Source of the DNA: Alisma plantago-aquatica
Taxonomy: Eukaryota > Streptophyta > Magnoliopsida > Alismatales > Alismataceae
DNA length: 64,000 nt
Reading direction: 5' to 3'
NCBI GenBank assembly: GCA_963693085.1
Contig: OY856413.1
Coordinates: forward strand, 542,398,879 to 542,462,878
The notes under the pieces were generated by a model, which worked only from the letters and a program-made list of their open reading frames with translations, ran no database searches and was not told where the DNA came from. The translations under genes were made by a program, and so were the position numbers. Shown here in pieces: positions 12,548-24,811 of the stretch. How positions within the stretch are numbered: the stretch's first letter is position 1; the number at the start of each line of letters is the position of its first letter.

Positions 12548-13065
12548 CACTCCACCTCTCTAAGCAAGGGAACTTTCCCTTCGTTTCCTTACTGTTCTAT
12601 TCACCCAAAAACGACCAAGGACTGCCTTGGAGCTAAGGAGGACGACCAAGGGTGCAAGGTAGGTTTGGATTCCTCTTCTTGCCTAAATTCATGGTTAAAA
12701 CTCAAATTCAAGGTCAATTTCATGGCTAGCTCTCATGGCTCTATCTTTCTAGCCATCTTTTCTTGACTTTCCCTGGAGGTTTTCACCTTGGACAACCTGT
12801 GAGAGCTCAAGGACGCCATTAAAGCTTGGAGCTCGAAAGCTTGGAGCTCAAGAAGCAAGCTTTAGGCAGGTTTTATAACTCTAAACCCATGCTTTGTTAT
12901 ATACATCTTGATTATGCATGTAGATGATAGTTCTTCTTCTTCCCTACTTTCCTTTGCTATTTTGCAAGCAAATCCGTGGGAAATCCTTTCTGTTCTTGAG
13001 CTAGGAGATGAAGACGTTAATTCCAAGAAAAATCCACCGCTTTTCACTTTATGAAACGGTCTCCC

Positions 13066-14031
13066 CAACTTGCTCTCTCGGTCTCAAGACCGTGAGGTGA
13101 GCAAACGGTCTCAAGACCGAGAGTGGGCAAACGGTCTTCAAGACCGTATAGAAGCATTGACCGAGCGTGGACCGTATAAGAAACCTGTATATAAATATGT
13201 AGACTAATCACCCTCAAAAATTGAGAGGTTAACTCCAAAGGAATCGGGAGATATGGCCTTTTTAATCAACAACTTTAATTGAATTTATTCCTGATTTTCA
13301 AACGGTCTGAAATAGCCTTTTTGGGAAAACGGTCTCAAGACCGTGTAAGGTCGTTGACCAGGCATTGACCGTATGAGGTTACTGTTCAAAATAATGTTAA
13401 TTAACAACTCACCAAATTTGATGGATTAATTCCAAACGAGCTAAGAGTTGAAGGGTGATTACTAGGGCAAACCCTAATTGAAATCAGTACTGAAATCACA
13501 ATAAAATAATGAGTGTTTTTGGGTTGATTGACCTAAACGGTCTCAAGACCGTGTGGGCAATCACCCAAGACCGTATGGAGGTCTGAGGTCAAGAATAGTT
13601 GACCAATTGAAGGTACAATAATACCAAATTACATTGCAATTAAATATTGATATAATAATCAATTCAATGGATCCAACCTTGAAGAATTTTCACTAGAATC
13701 CAAAAGTTGGATGGGCAAACGGTCTCAAGACCGTTTGGAACTCATCCAAACGGTCTCAAGAACGTGTGGTGACAACCCAAGACCATTTGGAGGTCTAGGG
13801 TTAAGGTAATTTGATCAATTGCGGGTCCAATTGCAATAAGTTATCAAATTAATCAAAATACTGATTTGTGACTCAATCAAGGTTCAATCCCTATCAAATC
13901 ACACTAGATCTTGATGAAATCTTGGGCAAACGGTATCAAGACCGTGTAGAGTTCATCCACACGATCTCAAGACCGTTTGGGCCAAGTTTGGGCCCAAGTG
14001 GAGCTCAATTGAAGGGTTCAACCTTGAGTTG
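13066..14031. repeat. Dispersed CGGTCTCAAGACCG palindromes
   Basis: The 14-mer is two 6-bp inverted arms around CA. Exact copies occur at 13079, 13106, 13330, 13538 and 13720. One- or two-base variants occur at 13132, 13751, 13931 and about 13962. The intervening DNA is AT-rich and unrelated, so the palindrome itself is the repeated or conserved part. Confidence 0.85.
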
Positions 14032-14277
14032 ATTCACATTGTTGAGTGTTGATGGCTGAACATTGATAGACCTTAATTGAATCGACTTCAACCCTAATTG
14101 GTTAACAATTGAGGGTCAATTGAGTGACCAATTGGTTAAACATAACCCTAATTGACTTAATCCATAAGTGGTTACCATGGCTTTGACCTTTTGGGGGCTT
14201 CAACATTGATAAACATAATCAATTGAAAAGCTTGAACCTTGTTGAAGGACCAAACGGTTGAGACCATGTGAGCCTCA

Positions 14278-14485
14278 CGGTCTCAAGACCGTTTGAGGGC
14301 TCACGGTCTCAAGACCGTTTGAGACCTCACGGTCTCAAGACCGTGAGAGGCCTCATGGTCTCAAGACCGTGAGAGGCCTCGCAGTCTCAAGGTCGAGAGA
14401 CATCAAACGGTCTCAAGACCGAGAGACATCAAACGGTCTCAAGACCGAGAGACATCAAACGGTCTCAAACCATGTAAGGCCTCTC
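14278..14485. repeat. 26-bp tandem array of palindromic units
   Basis: Units start at 14278, 14304, 14330, 14356, 14382, 14408, 14434 and 14460, an exact 26-bp period. Each begins with CGGTCTCAAGACCG or a near variant, followed by a spacer such as TTTGAGGGCTCA or AGAGACATCAAA. The spacers are themselves similar, so this is a true satellite-like array. Degenerate copies continue to about 14620. Confidence 0.9.
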
Positions 14486-16871
14486 GGTCTTGAAGTCAAC
14501 ATGGTTAAATGGTCTACACCCCCTCTCGGTTTGGGCTCACGACCTTGAAGGTCACACGGTCTTGAAGTCAACCAAAGCAAACGGTCAACCCATCCAAACG
14601 GTCTCAAACCGTTTAGATGTTGAAGGTTGAGATCGTTTAAGGTGTTCAAAGGTTGACTTCACTTAACCAATTGGAGATGTAAAGGGTTCAAAGATGCTCT
14701 AACCTAAAACCCTAATGATAACCTAGGACATTAAGGGATTAAGTGACTAATGATTTGAACCATGATGGTGATCAATGGGGTGAATTACCAAAATACCCTT
14801 GAAGGGTCAATTGAGTAATACCTTGATCAAATCAAACCGTAATCACATGTTAGTGATGTTTTTGGCTATGTTAGCCCATGATGACTTATTTCAACTTGAT
14901 CTAGAGGGATGTTATCACCATATACTAGTATGAGGAGAGAGAAAGTACTTCTAGAGAGAGAAAGTACTTCTAGAGAGAGAAAGTACCCTTTTTAGGTGGA
15001 AACACAATTAAAGAACCTTCAATACACATGAATGTGCATAATTAGGGTATGATCCACCTGTGTGAGATCATGGAAACCCTAATTATGATGTATGATGAAT
15101 CTTAAGCCAGTTTGAGAGAATCAATGATGATGTTCCACATACATGATGATGTTATGAGTTCAATTCACTTCAATGTGAATAGTAAACCCTAATTCAAGGG
15201 TAATGGCATTCAATGTGATTAGTAAACCCTAATTCAAGGGTAATGATATGCTTTATGAGTATTAAACTCTAATTGATAAGAATCAGAGAACTTAGCTCTT
15301 ATGATAAGAGTGAGAAGTATATTCCTTGTTTTAAATTACCTTTATCAGTTGAGCTAACTATGCAGGTCCTGATATGAAGGTGATCATATCCAGGTATGGA
15401 TGATGATACTGTATTCATTAAAAGCATGTTAAAGGCTTTATGAATAAGTAAAATATCTTGATGCCTTGTCAGTGGCATCCTATGAGTTAATGGGCTGTAA
15501 GAGCCATGAATACCACCAAGTCATGCTTCAGAGATGACTGGTGATGAGTATAATGAGAAATGATGATTGATGTGAGTTAGGCTTGTTACATTTAGTATTC
15601 TCCTTTCATAGCTATTATGCTACTGTTATTGTTTGAAGAATAATGTGTGATGATTAAATGAATAACTAAATGTACCTAACTAATCAAGTATAATGTAGAG
15701 CCCTGATCATAGATCCATCATTGTCAGAGATCAAATGATGATGAAACAGGATTTCCTAAGGGAGCTCCTAGAACACATACTATTGAGTATGTGGGGTATA
15801 TGGATGTGTAGAACCTTACATCCTAGTGTAGGTGATTGATGTAGATGTGTAATCCGTCAACCCTTCACTACTAAACCCTACCGTATCAGTGGAAGGTAAA
15901 CATGAAACCTCCTGATGACGAAGAAAACATAGATATCCGTATCAGTGGAGATAAACATGAAAACTCCTGATGATGAAGAGAGTACAGTACGCCACTGTAA
16001 CTCTAAAATAGCGAAGGACCAGTTTACCCTGGTGAGCTATAATAAGTAGTGACACAAGATGTCCTACAAGTGATCCTCTTACTGACTGAGGAATATGAAG
16101 GTCATGAGAATCCGACTCTCTTAATGACCTATGTATGATACTGATGTGACTTCTCAGCGATCAGTTGGAGTATGAGTGGTACGCCTCATCTCCACAGGGC
16201 ATAATGTTGTTTGTAAAGCATAATCAACCACGTAGTATACCTGCTAGAGATAACTACGAGTTAGTTGATTGATGATACACTGTGATAGTGCTTATATTTC
16301 TTCATGTCTCATAAATGTTGAACTCTTGTTATATAGTTGCAACTGTTATTGAATACTTTGAAAGCTTTACTGCTTAAGATATTCTCTGATGTTATAATAA
16401 AGCTTCTGGCGGAGAGTTATAACTCTCGCTGGGACAATTATGTAAAATTGTCTCACCCCGTAGACTTCAACTTTTTAGGTGGACGTCGTAGACGGAGGAA
16501 CCGGTCTACAGGTGACCAATCTCAGCAGCAGCAGCAGCACCAGGAGCAGCAGTAATCTCAGGTGGAGATTTAGCCTGCCATGTGGCGTAGTTAGAGTCAG
16601 TCCTATGTGTCCTCTGTACTCTCAGGTCTTGAAGTCTTTTGTGTGAGTTCTTGAGATTTTGTATCTTGATGTATATAATTACTCAAGAAGTAATTATCAT
16701 GAGATGTAAACAGTTTATCTCTTATTATGAAAGAAGTTTTTATGGATTCAAGCTCTTGTCCCGAAAAGTTTTAATTTCCTGTGATTTTTGTCTTCCGCTG
16801 TTTATCGAATCGCTTCCGCTAAGTTTAAATCGAAATTATATCGCGGTTTGGAGATCAGAGCCAACAACATC

Positions 16872-17668
16872 CTTGTCTTAACTTAGCATATCTTATCTCA
16901 TAAACCCTATTTACTTGCAACATCAAAACTTATCTTGCATCCTCAAAATTGAACTTAAGTCCTCAAAGACAAACACATATCATCATAAACCATCTTATAT
17001 CATCTATATACGACTCACATCATATCATCAAAACTTATATCATCTATTCCATCTATCATATATTCCAATAAGGCTCTAGACATCTAATCTAGAACAACTC
17101 TCTCTTCTAGACTGATGTCATTCACTTTCACTCAGGTTGCATGACCACCTCCTACTCGTACATGTGCGGGGACACATTTTTGTAATACATATACATAATA
17201 AAATATTATATAGTTTTTCTCTGATAAAACAAGCGTCAGAGAAAACTATCGAGGTTCGATCTGTTTGGAATCAAAAACCAAATCCTGAAAATGATTGTCC
17301 CACACATAGTAGAGAGTATATTGTCATGAAAACTAGTGAAAAGGGTGAGAACAAGGGGTAGACGAGTGTAGCTACTCTAGAAAACATGCGCAATATGTCT
17401 AGGGTTTCTCTTCCCTTGATGCACATCATTTCAAAATAGTGCAACGTCCCATACCGCTACACTACAAGGAAAGAATGACATCTAAGGACTTGCTACTCAA
17501 CAAGCACCAGTGTAGACCTAGTTCTTAGACATCTAGGTGCTAACCTAGAGGCTAGGTCAGATCTAGTCTCTAAAAGACGACTAATCTAACCCTAAAGATT
17601 ATTAAGTTCAAGGTTTTCTTTAGTTTGAGTTGCATAATGAGCAAATGTCAGGCTTTGCTATTGTTCAT
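16872..17668 (-). other. Leader of the leftward element, non-coding
   Basis: About 0.8 kb between the nested LTR and the primer binding site. It contains short ORFs only (for example 17137..17361) with no resemblance to gag. The element's 5' leader would be transcribed leftward through here. I see no gene. Confidence 0.5.
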
Positions 17669-17680
17669 GCTCTGATACCA
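17669..17680 (-). other. Primer binding site of the leftward element
   Basis: The plus strand reads GCTCTGATACCA, the complement of TGGTATCAGAGC. It lies two bases from the LTR at 17683. This initiator tRNA-Met site fixes the direction of the element as leftward. Confidence 0.9.
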
Positions 17681-17682
17681 CC

Positions 17683-20600
17683 TGTGACATCCCCAGATTT
17701 TCTAAAACTTAATCTAATGTGTGACGTCCAAATTGAATCCCACACCTCAAGGAGAATCCCAATTTAAACATCCCACACAAGGCTAAGAAGAAGAAAATTA
17801 GAGGAAGTCAAAAGGAAACAATCAGTAGCACATGTACATGAACAATAATAAAATCATACACACATGTTCACCATTCAACATATAATTACAACATGAATTG
17901 TTACAACATTTGGTATTACATACTGAACAACAAACTACTACATATACATGTACTACATCTAAACAACAGGATCTTAAGACTACATGTCCACGTGTACATC
18001 AGCTCGCCACACAACTCTCACTATCCTGGATCTTCAAGAGCATAACCACAACCTAAACAAAAGATTACATGCGGTACACATCAGCACAATATTCAAGAAT
18101 ATTGTACTGAGTATGCCTACATGTCTTTTATATACCTCTCATCATATTTTGGCAATAAGATAAAACTAATGCTTGGCAGTAACAGAAGAATATAAGAAAA
18201 GTGTATACTTGCACAAGGATATTCATTAACAAAAGAGAGCACATATTTTAAGCTCATTTTCCATTATATATTTATGCATCTGCCTACCAATGGGATAGAT
18301 GCATCCAGGCCTCATGATCTTCTTACCAAAGAGATATATCATTGTACATGTGGTTTTCTTACCAAAGAGATAGATCACTCACTAGCACTATGCTTACCAA
18401 AGAGATATAATGCTTCATATAATGGAACAAATATATTATGTTTGATGTGCTCATAATCATAAGTATGGAAAGCTCAAACAACATAGTATACAAGAACAAT
18501 CATTTCAATCAATACCATATGCCAAGTCTTTACTAATATATAAAACAAGCATATTATATAATAAGCCAAGTAAGAGGTAATGGCGTACCTTCCAAAGAGA
18601 TAACACAATCTATATCCTCATGTCAACTACATCTTGGTTAAACCCTGATTAAGACAAGATCATATACTATCATCAGGTTCTCATCATCTTTAACCCTAGT
18701 CGTGTTTACTAGGGTTTTCTTAGTTCATTAGGATGTGTGCATCATTACTTGTCTTATCTTCTTGTAATTAGGTTACTAATCTTATATTCCAGATTAGGAT
18801 ACATAATCTGATTACTTGGTTACATATGATTATGTGCACATGTTAACCCTATGTTACATGCATTAATCATATTAGGGCTTATATCACATTAAGAGTAAAC
18901 ATCATCTTATAACATGGATTATGTGTATCATTTTGATCTCATATCTACATATTATCTTCCAATTACTGATATGAGGGTATTCTGTAAATTTCAACATTTA
19001 TTGGGCATGCCTATATTTATTACCTTTTATTTAGGGTTATAATCCCTAATTATCCATAAGAAGCAAATTACATAATTTCGTGCATTAACATCATAACTAC
19101 TGACCTTATATGAATTAAAAACATGATTTATGATTTATTGGTATTTTCTCATAATTTTAAGCCATCGTTTGATATTTACTACTCATGAAACAAGTATAAA
19201 GCATCTTACATGATATCATAGTGTTTTAAGCATCAAAAGCCTGATATTATCATTCAACTGTGTTCTATGCATTGTTCTGAACATTTTGATACCTTGTTTG
19301 TATTTTTCTGATTACCAGGATAATTATTGTGAATTATTGAAGATAAAGGTATTTACTGGAATTTTGTTACCTTTGGGCCAACCATCAGTCGCCATGTGGC
19401 TCTGCTTGGACGTGGCTCCTTATATCCTGGACGCAATGAGCTGGCGGTTCAGTTAGTTCAAAACTGGTCTGGTTCATTGCCTTATCTCTAGCTAGACAAA
19501 CTGGTTTAACTGAAAGTGGGACCTGGTCCTTTCTTTCTCACGCAAATCGTGATCTCAGAGTCCCACAATTCAGGTTCTCTGGGCGCCGCCACAACGAAAG
19601 ACACCGGTGAGAAAGATAGGGTTGGTTGAACTTCTGTTCAATCTTTTTCGGCCAGCAACATCTTTGTGTATCCCAAACAGACCTCCTCGACGTCAAGGAT
19701 CCTCTTCCTCACCTTCCAAGCTCCGTCTGAGTCAGATCGCTGTTGTCACAGGTCTTCTCTCTGGTGAGATGTCTCAGCCGTTTCCTTGCTTCTAGCTTAC
19801 TAAAACTACCACCAATAGGTTCGAGGACTTCCCCCCCAACCATCTCGGCCACCCAAAGACGTCTGGTAGCTGCCGGAGCTGGGGGTCACCATCCACAGCT
19901 GCTACTGCAGTGGTGAAAGGGGGTTCTCCTCCCTGTCTTGGTCTGCCTGAGGTCACCGTCCTCATCCCAATGGGAGTCTCGGCGCACATCCTCCTCCATG
20001 CGAGTCTGTGCTAGCACTACCAGAGCCGCCGCCTTCACTTCTGTTGTATCAGCGTGGCTCGACAACGAGAAAATGGACCTCTGCAGGTTTTGCCCCCTCC
20101 CTTCTTCTTTCTCCATTTCTCCCACGACGCCCTTGTTGGCTTGGCTTTGTGGTCTAACCTCTGTGGCAGCATCTCCCTTCGGCATGGCTCCCGTCGACAT
20201 CACCCAAAAACTGGGCTCAACATCTAACCTCACACAGGGATGCGTCGTGGTCTGTTTCCATACTCAAGTGATGGTGAAGTAGCCTTGAGTGGTCTAGTGT
20301 GTCAGTCTGTATGTATCGAAAAGGCCAAAGCAACCACCCACTCCCCTTTCTTCCTTAGGCCACCACTCATGACGTGGGATCATTCAGATGTACATGATCA
20401 CCTTCTGACTTCTAGGTGGAAGACTATGCATTTTGACCGTCTGATCTCATCGAAGGCTAGAATCCATCCACACCATGTTGGATACGTGGCACTCTCAATA
20501 TATTGAGTTGTATCTGCTGGATCGGGGATCTAAGGCCATAACATAGCCATGCTTCCCAGACAAGGACCCATGGGTGCATGACCCAGCTAACCTAGGCAAA

Positions 20601-20984
20601 GAACTCACAATTTTGGTCCATCATCCTTCAATAATACACATTATTTTCCAAATATTAAACCTTAACAACTCCCTCTAGGAACATCCAATTGCCACCAAAT
20701 TTTAACCATAGCTTCCTCACTACAAAAGGTACCTTGTACACGAATTTGTTGCTAAAACTCAATTGTTAGACCATTAAAGTAAATTCCTCAAAAAGGCATA
20801 AAAAGAGAGGGATCTTAATCATGATATCAACCTCACATCAGCACCAACTTTGTCAAAAGCTTGGAACTTGATTTCACTTATGTCATTGGACGATTAAGGA
20901 ATCCAAAAGTCCACTCCATTACATCCTACACACCTTAAAAGATATTCCGTCCTCGGAATTAAGCCAGAAAACCACTTTGTCACA
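17683..20984 (-). repeat. 5' LTR of the leftward element, 3302 bp
   Basis: Pairs with the interrupted LTR at 1677..10477 and lacks the chromovirus, giving its empty site near 19903. By eye the two LTRs differ by roughly 5 percent. The GC-rich portion (about 19380..20350) has several overlapping ORFs of 60-115 codons on both strands. Conservation is only at DNA level, and no known protein is recognisable. Confidence 0.9.
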
Positions 20985-21116
20985 GAAACCATATTCATAC
21001 CACACCATAGTAGTTTTCTAAAGAAGAAACAATTCATACTATCCGGTTGGTGGGGTTATCACGATAGAAAAAAAATGATGCAATTATATTATTAGGATAT
21101 GATTTTTTTTCTATTT

Positions 21117-21655
21117 TGTTATTTCAACAATCAGTTTTATAGCCATCAACTCCGTCCATATTTCTTATTATTGAATAAAATTTATTTATATTTTTTTGTG
21201 AAAAGTCTTTTGCTTTATGTTTTGAGTCATGAGTATATTGACGACATTTAAGGCATTAGAAGTTACCATCTATTTGACTCCATTAAAGCCACTTATTCAC
21301 GTTGATAATTAAAACGCACATTGAAAATACCAACAATTACATGATAAGACAAAAATAATTGCCCCTTCTTTGGCTATCATTAAAAGAAGTCACTAACCAT
21401 GATGATTAATATGCACATTGGAAAGACCAACAGTTGTAAAATAAGCAACTTGTGTGGACTATTACCTTAGGTCAGCCAGGATAATCTCTTTATAATAAAG
21501 TGTCCACTATCCATTGGAGTCATAACAAAATATAGAACAATAGAGTTGCATACATTGAAAAAAGATGATAGATTTTTTGTGTTCTAGTTTCACCTGACTG
21601 GAATGCTCCAGTTTTCTTCTATCACCACAATAACCTTCGTTCATCTCTAAACCTT
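21117..21655 (+). repeat. Truncated copia LTR fragment, copy 1
   Basis: Begins TGTTATTTCAACAATC and matches the 5' LTR of the old copia element at 49006..49541 nearly throughout. More distantly it matches the 3' LTR from 61984. It stops at CTCTAAACCTT, where the full LTR would continue with CTTGCTTG. It includes the TATA-like CTTTATAATAAAG near 21489. Confidence 0.75.
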
Positions 21656-24285
21656 ATACTCATGTCCAACTAATTGACAAGGTAAGCACAACATATCATT
21701 TAACTACAAACCAAGACCACCACCAGGACTATAGGAAATGCACAATGATTTGGAAGGGAACTAGTGATTGCTAAGAAAGAGAAGTCATTGAGGCATTTGT
21801 TTGCTGATTCAATCAATTGATTGCACTCCTCTTTTCTCAAAGAAATCTGATCTTTAAACTCCTCTTGAGGATGTTATCCAGTTTACACTACATTTGCAGC
21901 TTTGGCAGGAAATCCTAATAACATGTATCCTTAGTATGGCCCTTCCAACCATAGTGAGAGCACTCAGGGCATCAGGATGGTGTACCACACCGACCACTTG
22001 TGCCACCATCTCTATTAGATGCTCTACGAGCAAAGCTCAGGATCACTATCTAATCATTAACAAATCTACATCCATCCAGGCAGAGATAGTAGACTCCCCA
22101 GGTAGTTACTTTGTTTTCACATGACCTTGTTTCAAGCTAATCAAGAATTCCAAATAAGTCACTTCCAATAGGAAATGAGACATATCTCTTTGTTGTTGAA
22201 GAGATATGTCTCCAATTTGATTTTCATTATAAGAACATATTCATTTTACATAAAATTTGCATATAGTTGCTTAATTTTACCATATATAAAATATGCATTT
22301 ACCTTTTCATTATAACAAAATTCATATGCAAATGCATATTACATTTTCAATTCTGCTATGAGTTTCAATTATTAGTTAACTCAGTTTAAAATGGGTCAAA
22401 ACAAAGCACATTTGAATTCAAACAACCCCATATTTATGATGTGTTCTCAGTTCCCAACTGCATAATCTCCTTAAAGTTGAATTCAGTTACTGTTATGTTT
22501 ATATATGCTCCATGTACTATATGTATCTTTGTCATTTTGTTTATGTACTTGTCTTTCTCAAAGCTCCCAGCCAACTGAATATCAATGATGAGGCCACCAA
22601 GATGAAGAGGTCATTTTCGAGGTAGAAGTGATGCCGCTGCAGGAGAGCTCATGTTTGGGGTAGTCCCGATGGTAGATTTAAGGTCATGTTGGAGATAGGG
22701 GTAGTAGCGAGGTGCTGAGGGTAGATGAAAGGAGCAACAGTAAGGGGAGGATGTGGGGCAGTAGAAGAAGAGGCATGGGAGGATGTGGTTCTTAGATTTT
22801 ATCATTCAGATTAAGGTTACACAGAAGATATCTGTTGAGAATATGCCACATGTTATGAGTTCTTAATTTCTGATTCACTCAAACACATTTGGTTATCCTT
22901 CTATTTTCACTCAGATGCTTTTGGCGCATGCAGTGATCTCTATCAAGCCACTAAAATTGCACAATATATGGTATGGATTGTTGGATGGTTAGATATTCTT
23001 ATGTTTGTATATTGGTGTATGTACTAAATTATTCTGTTCATTAAATCAATTTCGTTAGGTTTCAAATTGTACGATGAGTGATACAATTGACCCACTGCAA
23101 ATCAATGAAAGGCCAAGTTCAGATCTGCAATTTCTTTTTTTTTCTAACTATGAATGTTAAATCTATAAGTCTTTCCGTAAAATGTTAAGAGAAGGCCTTT
23201 TACATATAAAAATGAATATGACAAAGTACTACGATGGTTGTACAATTGGTATAATTTAGAACTAATAATGTTATTGGGTTGTACTTTCAAATGGTCTAAA
23301 TGAATGACCTTATTGTGTAGGTTATAGACTAAAAATTTTGGACATGGAAAGCCTCAATGGTGCAAGTGAACTATCGTACAACTCTCCCATACAATGCTTG
23401 GACTACAACAAAAGATGGATGAGTTGCTTAGATACTTCTCATCTCTTTAAGGTACTAATTATGTCATCTTATTCTCATAGCAACCTTCATTTATTCCATG
23501 TATGAATGCTTATATATCTTTATTAATCTATTTGGATGATCTTTACCTTATTTTTAATGCCTCCCCATTTGTAAAAACTTATTTTTAGGATTAAGAGAAG
23601 TACAAGCTTCGACATCATAGCAACTTCCATTACCTGAATTACAGATTGAGCTTAACAACGTCAAGAATTCAGATACATAGTATAAGAAGTATCAAAGACA
23701 ACCCCAACGCAAAAGGTTCTCTCCTGTGAAGCATGATGATGCATCTCCATTTGAAGCCCAGGCCTGCCCAGTCACAACTATAGCAACAGCCACAGACGCA
23801 ACAATGTATCATGATATGTTGCAATTTGATATGGCTCTTTGCTGCTATGAGAAGGCTGCATTTCATATACCTGTGTATATATTTGAACAACCACTATCAT
23901 CATCTGCAAACATAGCGACCAACTTCATAGGGATGATATTCCTTCTATCTCTGCTTAGAAGGTTCTTTTCATATTCTTATCTCGGGTGCTTTTGGACGAT
24001 GTTGGCCGAACAACAAGAGCTCGAACAAAAGAAGAAGACAACACGGATGTTAAAATTGGCCGAGAATGACAACTCTTTCGCAAAGATGTTAGTAGACCAC
24101 AGAATCATTTATATATGTATATACTTTTCTTTGTACGCATTGTATAATAGGGATAAGGTATACGTCCTCCCCATGTACATTCGATGTTTCATTATAAATG
24201 AAAGTAATATTATTGGCATAATGAGCATAACTTGCTTTAAATACTACAATTTTGTTACGAAAAGAGATTGTGTATTAACAAATTA

Positions 24286-24290
<5 letters not shown>
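21656..24290. other. Unassigned AT-rich DNA with exon-like pieces
   Basis: Shared with copy 2 (38795..41395). At 23321..23451 a stretch is bounded by GTGTAG and AAG/GTACTAATT, and is open for 36 codons from ATG 23344. Copy 2 keeps it open, but most differences change the amino acid. Another open segment (21894..22124) recurs at 39033..39263. I recognise no product. These may be remnants of a captured gene or chance. Confidence 0.3.

Positions 24291-24337
<47 letters not shown>
23726..24337 (+). other. Unrecognised ORF, 203 codons, broken in copy 2
   Basis: Encodes a 203-residue sequence with a middle segment rich in hydrophobic residues (IFLLSLLRRFFSYSYLGCF, around residue 80). A charged, helix-prone stretch follows (AEQQELEQKKKTTRML). 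The last residues are YI repeats from a (TA)n tract, so the true end is unclear. In copy 2 (40821..41123) the CAA after AEQ is TAA, giving 100 residues. I recognise no family. It may be part of an old transposon or a captured gene, and is probably not functional. Confidence 0.25.
24288..24336. repeat. (TA)n microsatellite left of the MITE
   Basis: A perfect TA run that resumes at 24780..24809 on the other side of the MITE. Copy 2 has one uninterrupted TA run here (about 41394..41427). Confidence 0.9.
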
Positions 24338-24357
<20 letters not shown>

Positions 24358-24743
24358 TCAGGCTAGAATACACTCGAGTGTACGGATCACACGAATACAC
24401 TCAAGTGTGTTTGCATATCAAGACTATTTTTTACTAAATGTAAACCATTGATCTTCACCATCATACTATAACTAGGCTACAAACAAATTTTTAGCTCATT
24501 TGGATGAGGTAAGTCACTCATCCAAGGGCAACAAAATCGACGCGCAAAACTAATTTGAAATGCATAATTTTTGCGGTCTTCATAACATGAGCTATACATA
24601 TCCAAATGTGCTCAAATTTTGTGTATGTGTTGTTCACGGGATGTTTAATAAGATCAATGGATTAGATTTTCAAAAAAAAATATTGCATCATAAAAAACTA
24701 CTTGAGTGTATTCCGCTCCAGATACACTCCAGTGTATTCTAGC

Positions 24744-24779
<36 letters not shown>
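24337..24779. mobile_element. 443-bp MITE inserted in a (TA)n tract
   Basis: The left end is (GA)n then GTCAGGCTAGAATACACT. The right end is its inverse, AGTGTATTCTAGCCTGAC then (TC)n. The terminal inverted repeats are about 27 bp plus the microsatellite. The element sits inside a TA microsatellite and is absent from copy 2. It has no coding capacity. Elements that target TA microsatellites (Micron-type in rice) are known; whether this belongs to them is inference. Confidence 0.75.

Positions 24780-24811
<32 letters not shown>

Larger units (their letters stand above)
11850..16866 (+). mobile_element. Probable solo LTR, about 5 kb, TGTAACATCCC type
   Basis: Starts TGTAACATCCCTGACC, typical of Tekay/Del chromovirus LTRs, and ends GAGCCAACA. 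It is flanked by ACATC on both sides (11845..11849 and 16867..16871). It carries a TATA box, the palindrome array, and short direct repeats: a 19-bp AGAGAGAGAAAGTACTTCT unit at 14935..14987, a 40-bp unit at 15171..15247 and a 56-bp unit at 15881..15982. A CAG/CAGCAC run lies at about 16525..16553. There is no coding frame. Caution: TTGGAGATCAGAGCC at about 16847 looks like a mutated primer binding site. The LTR may therefore end there, with a truncated interior following, which would make the ACATC match a coincidence. Confidence 0.5.
1677..20984 (-). mobile_element. Non-autonomous LTR retrotransposon with 3.3-kb LTRs, leftward
   Basis: Two direct repeats of about 3.3 kb start with TGTGACATCCCC and end with CTTTGTCACA, so their termini are 7-bp inverted repeats. 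The target duplication is GAAAT (1672..1676) against GAAAC (20985..20989), and unit copy 3 reads GAAAC at this site uninterrupted. The primer binding site lies on the minus strand beside the right LTR, so the element reads leftward. Excluding nested insertions, the interior is only about 2.2 kb and has no gag or pol ORF. The 3'-end signature (GAGGACAAAAG, then a TTTTAAG tract, before the LTR) matches Tekay/Del-type chromoviruses as I know them; that lineage call is inference. Mobilisation would have needed proteins in trans. Confidence 0.85.

Noticed and set aside
14278..14485. CRISPR-like array of palindromic repeats
   Set aside because: Plant DNA inside an LTR. The spacers are about 12 bp and similar to each other, there are no cas genes, and the period is that of a simple satellite.
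19886..20282. Overlapping ORFs of 96-115 codons in the GC-rich LTR part, repeated at 9493..9783
   Set aside because: They are conserved only because the two LTRs are duplicates. Both strands are equally open, as expected for GC-rich DNA, and no family is recognisable.
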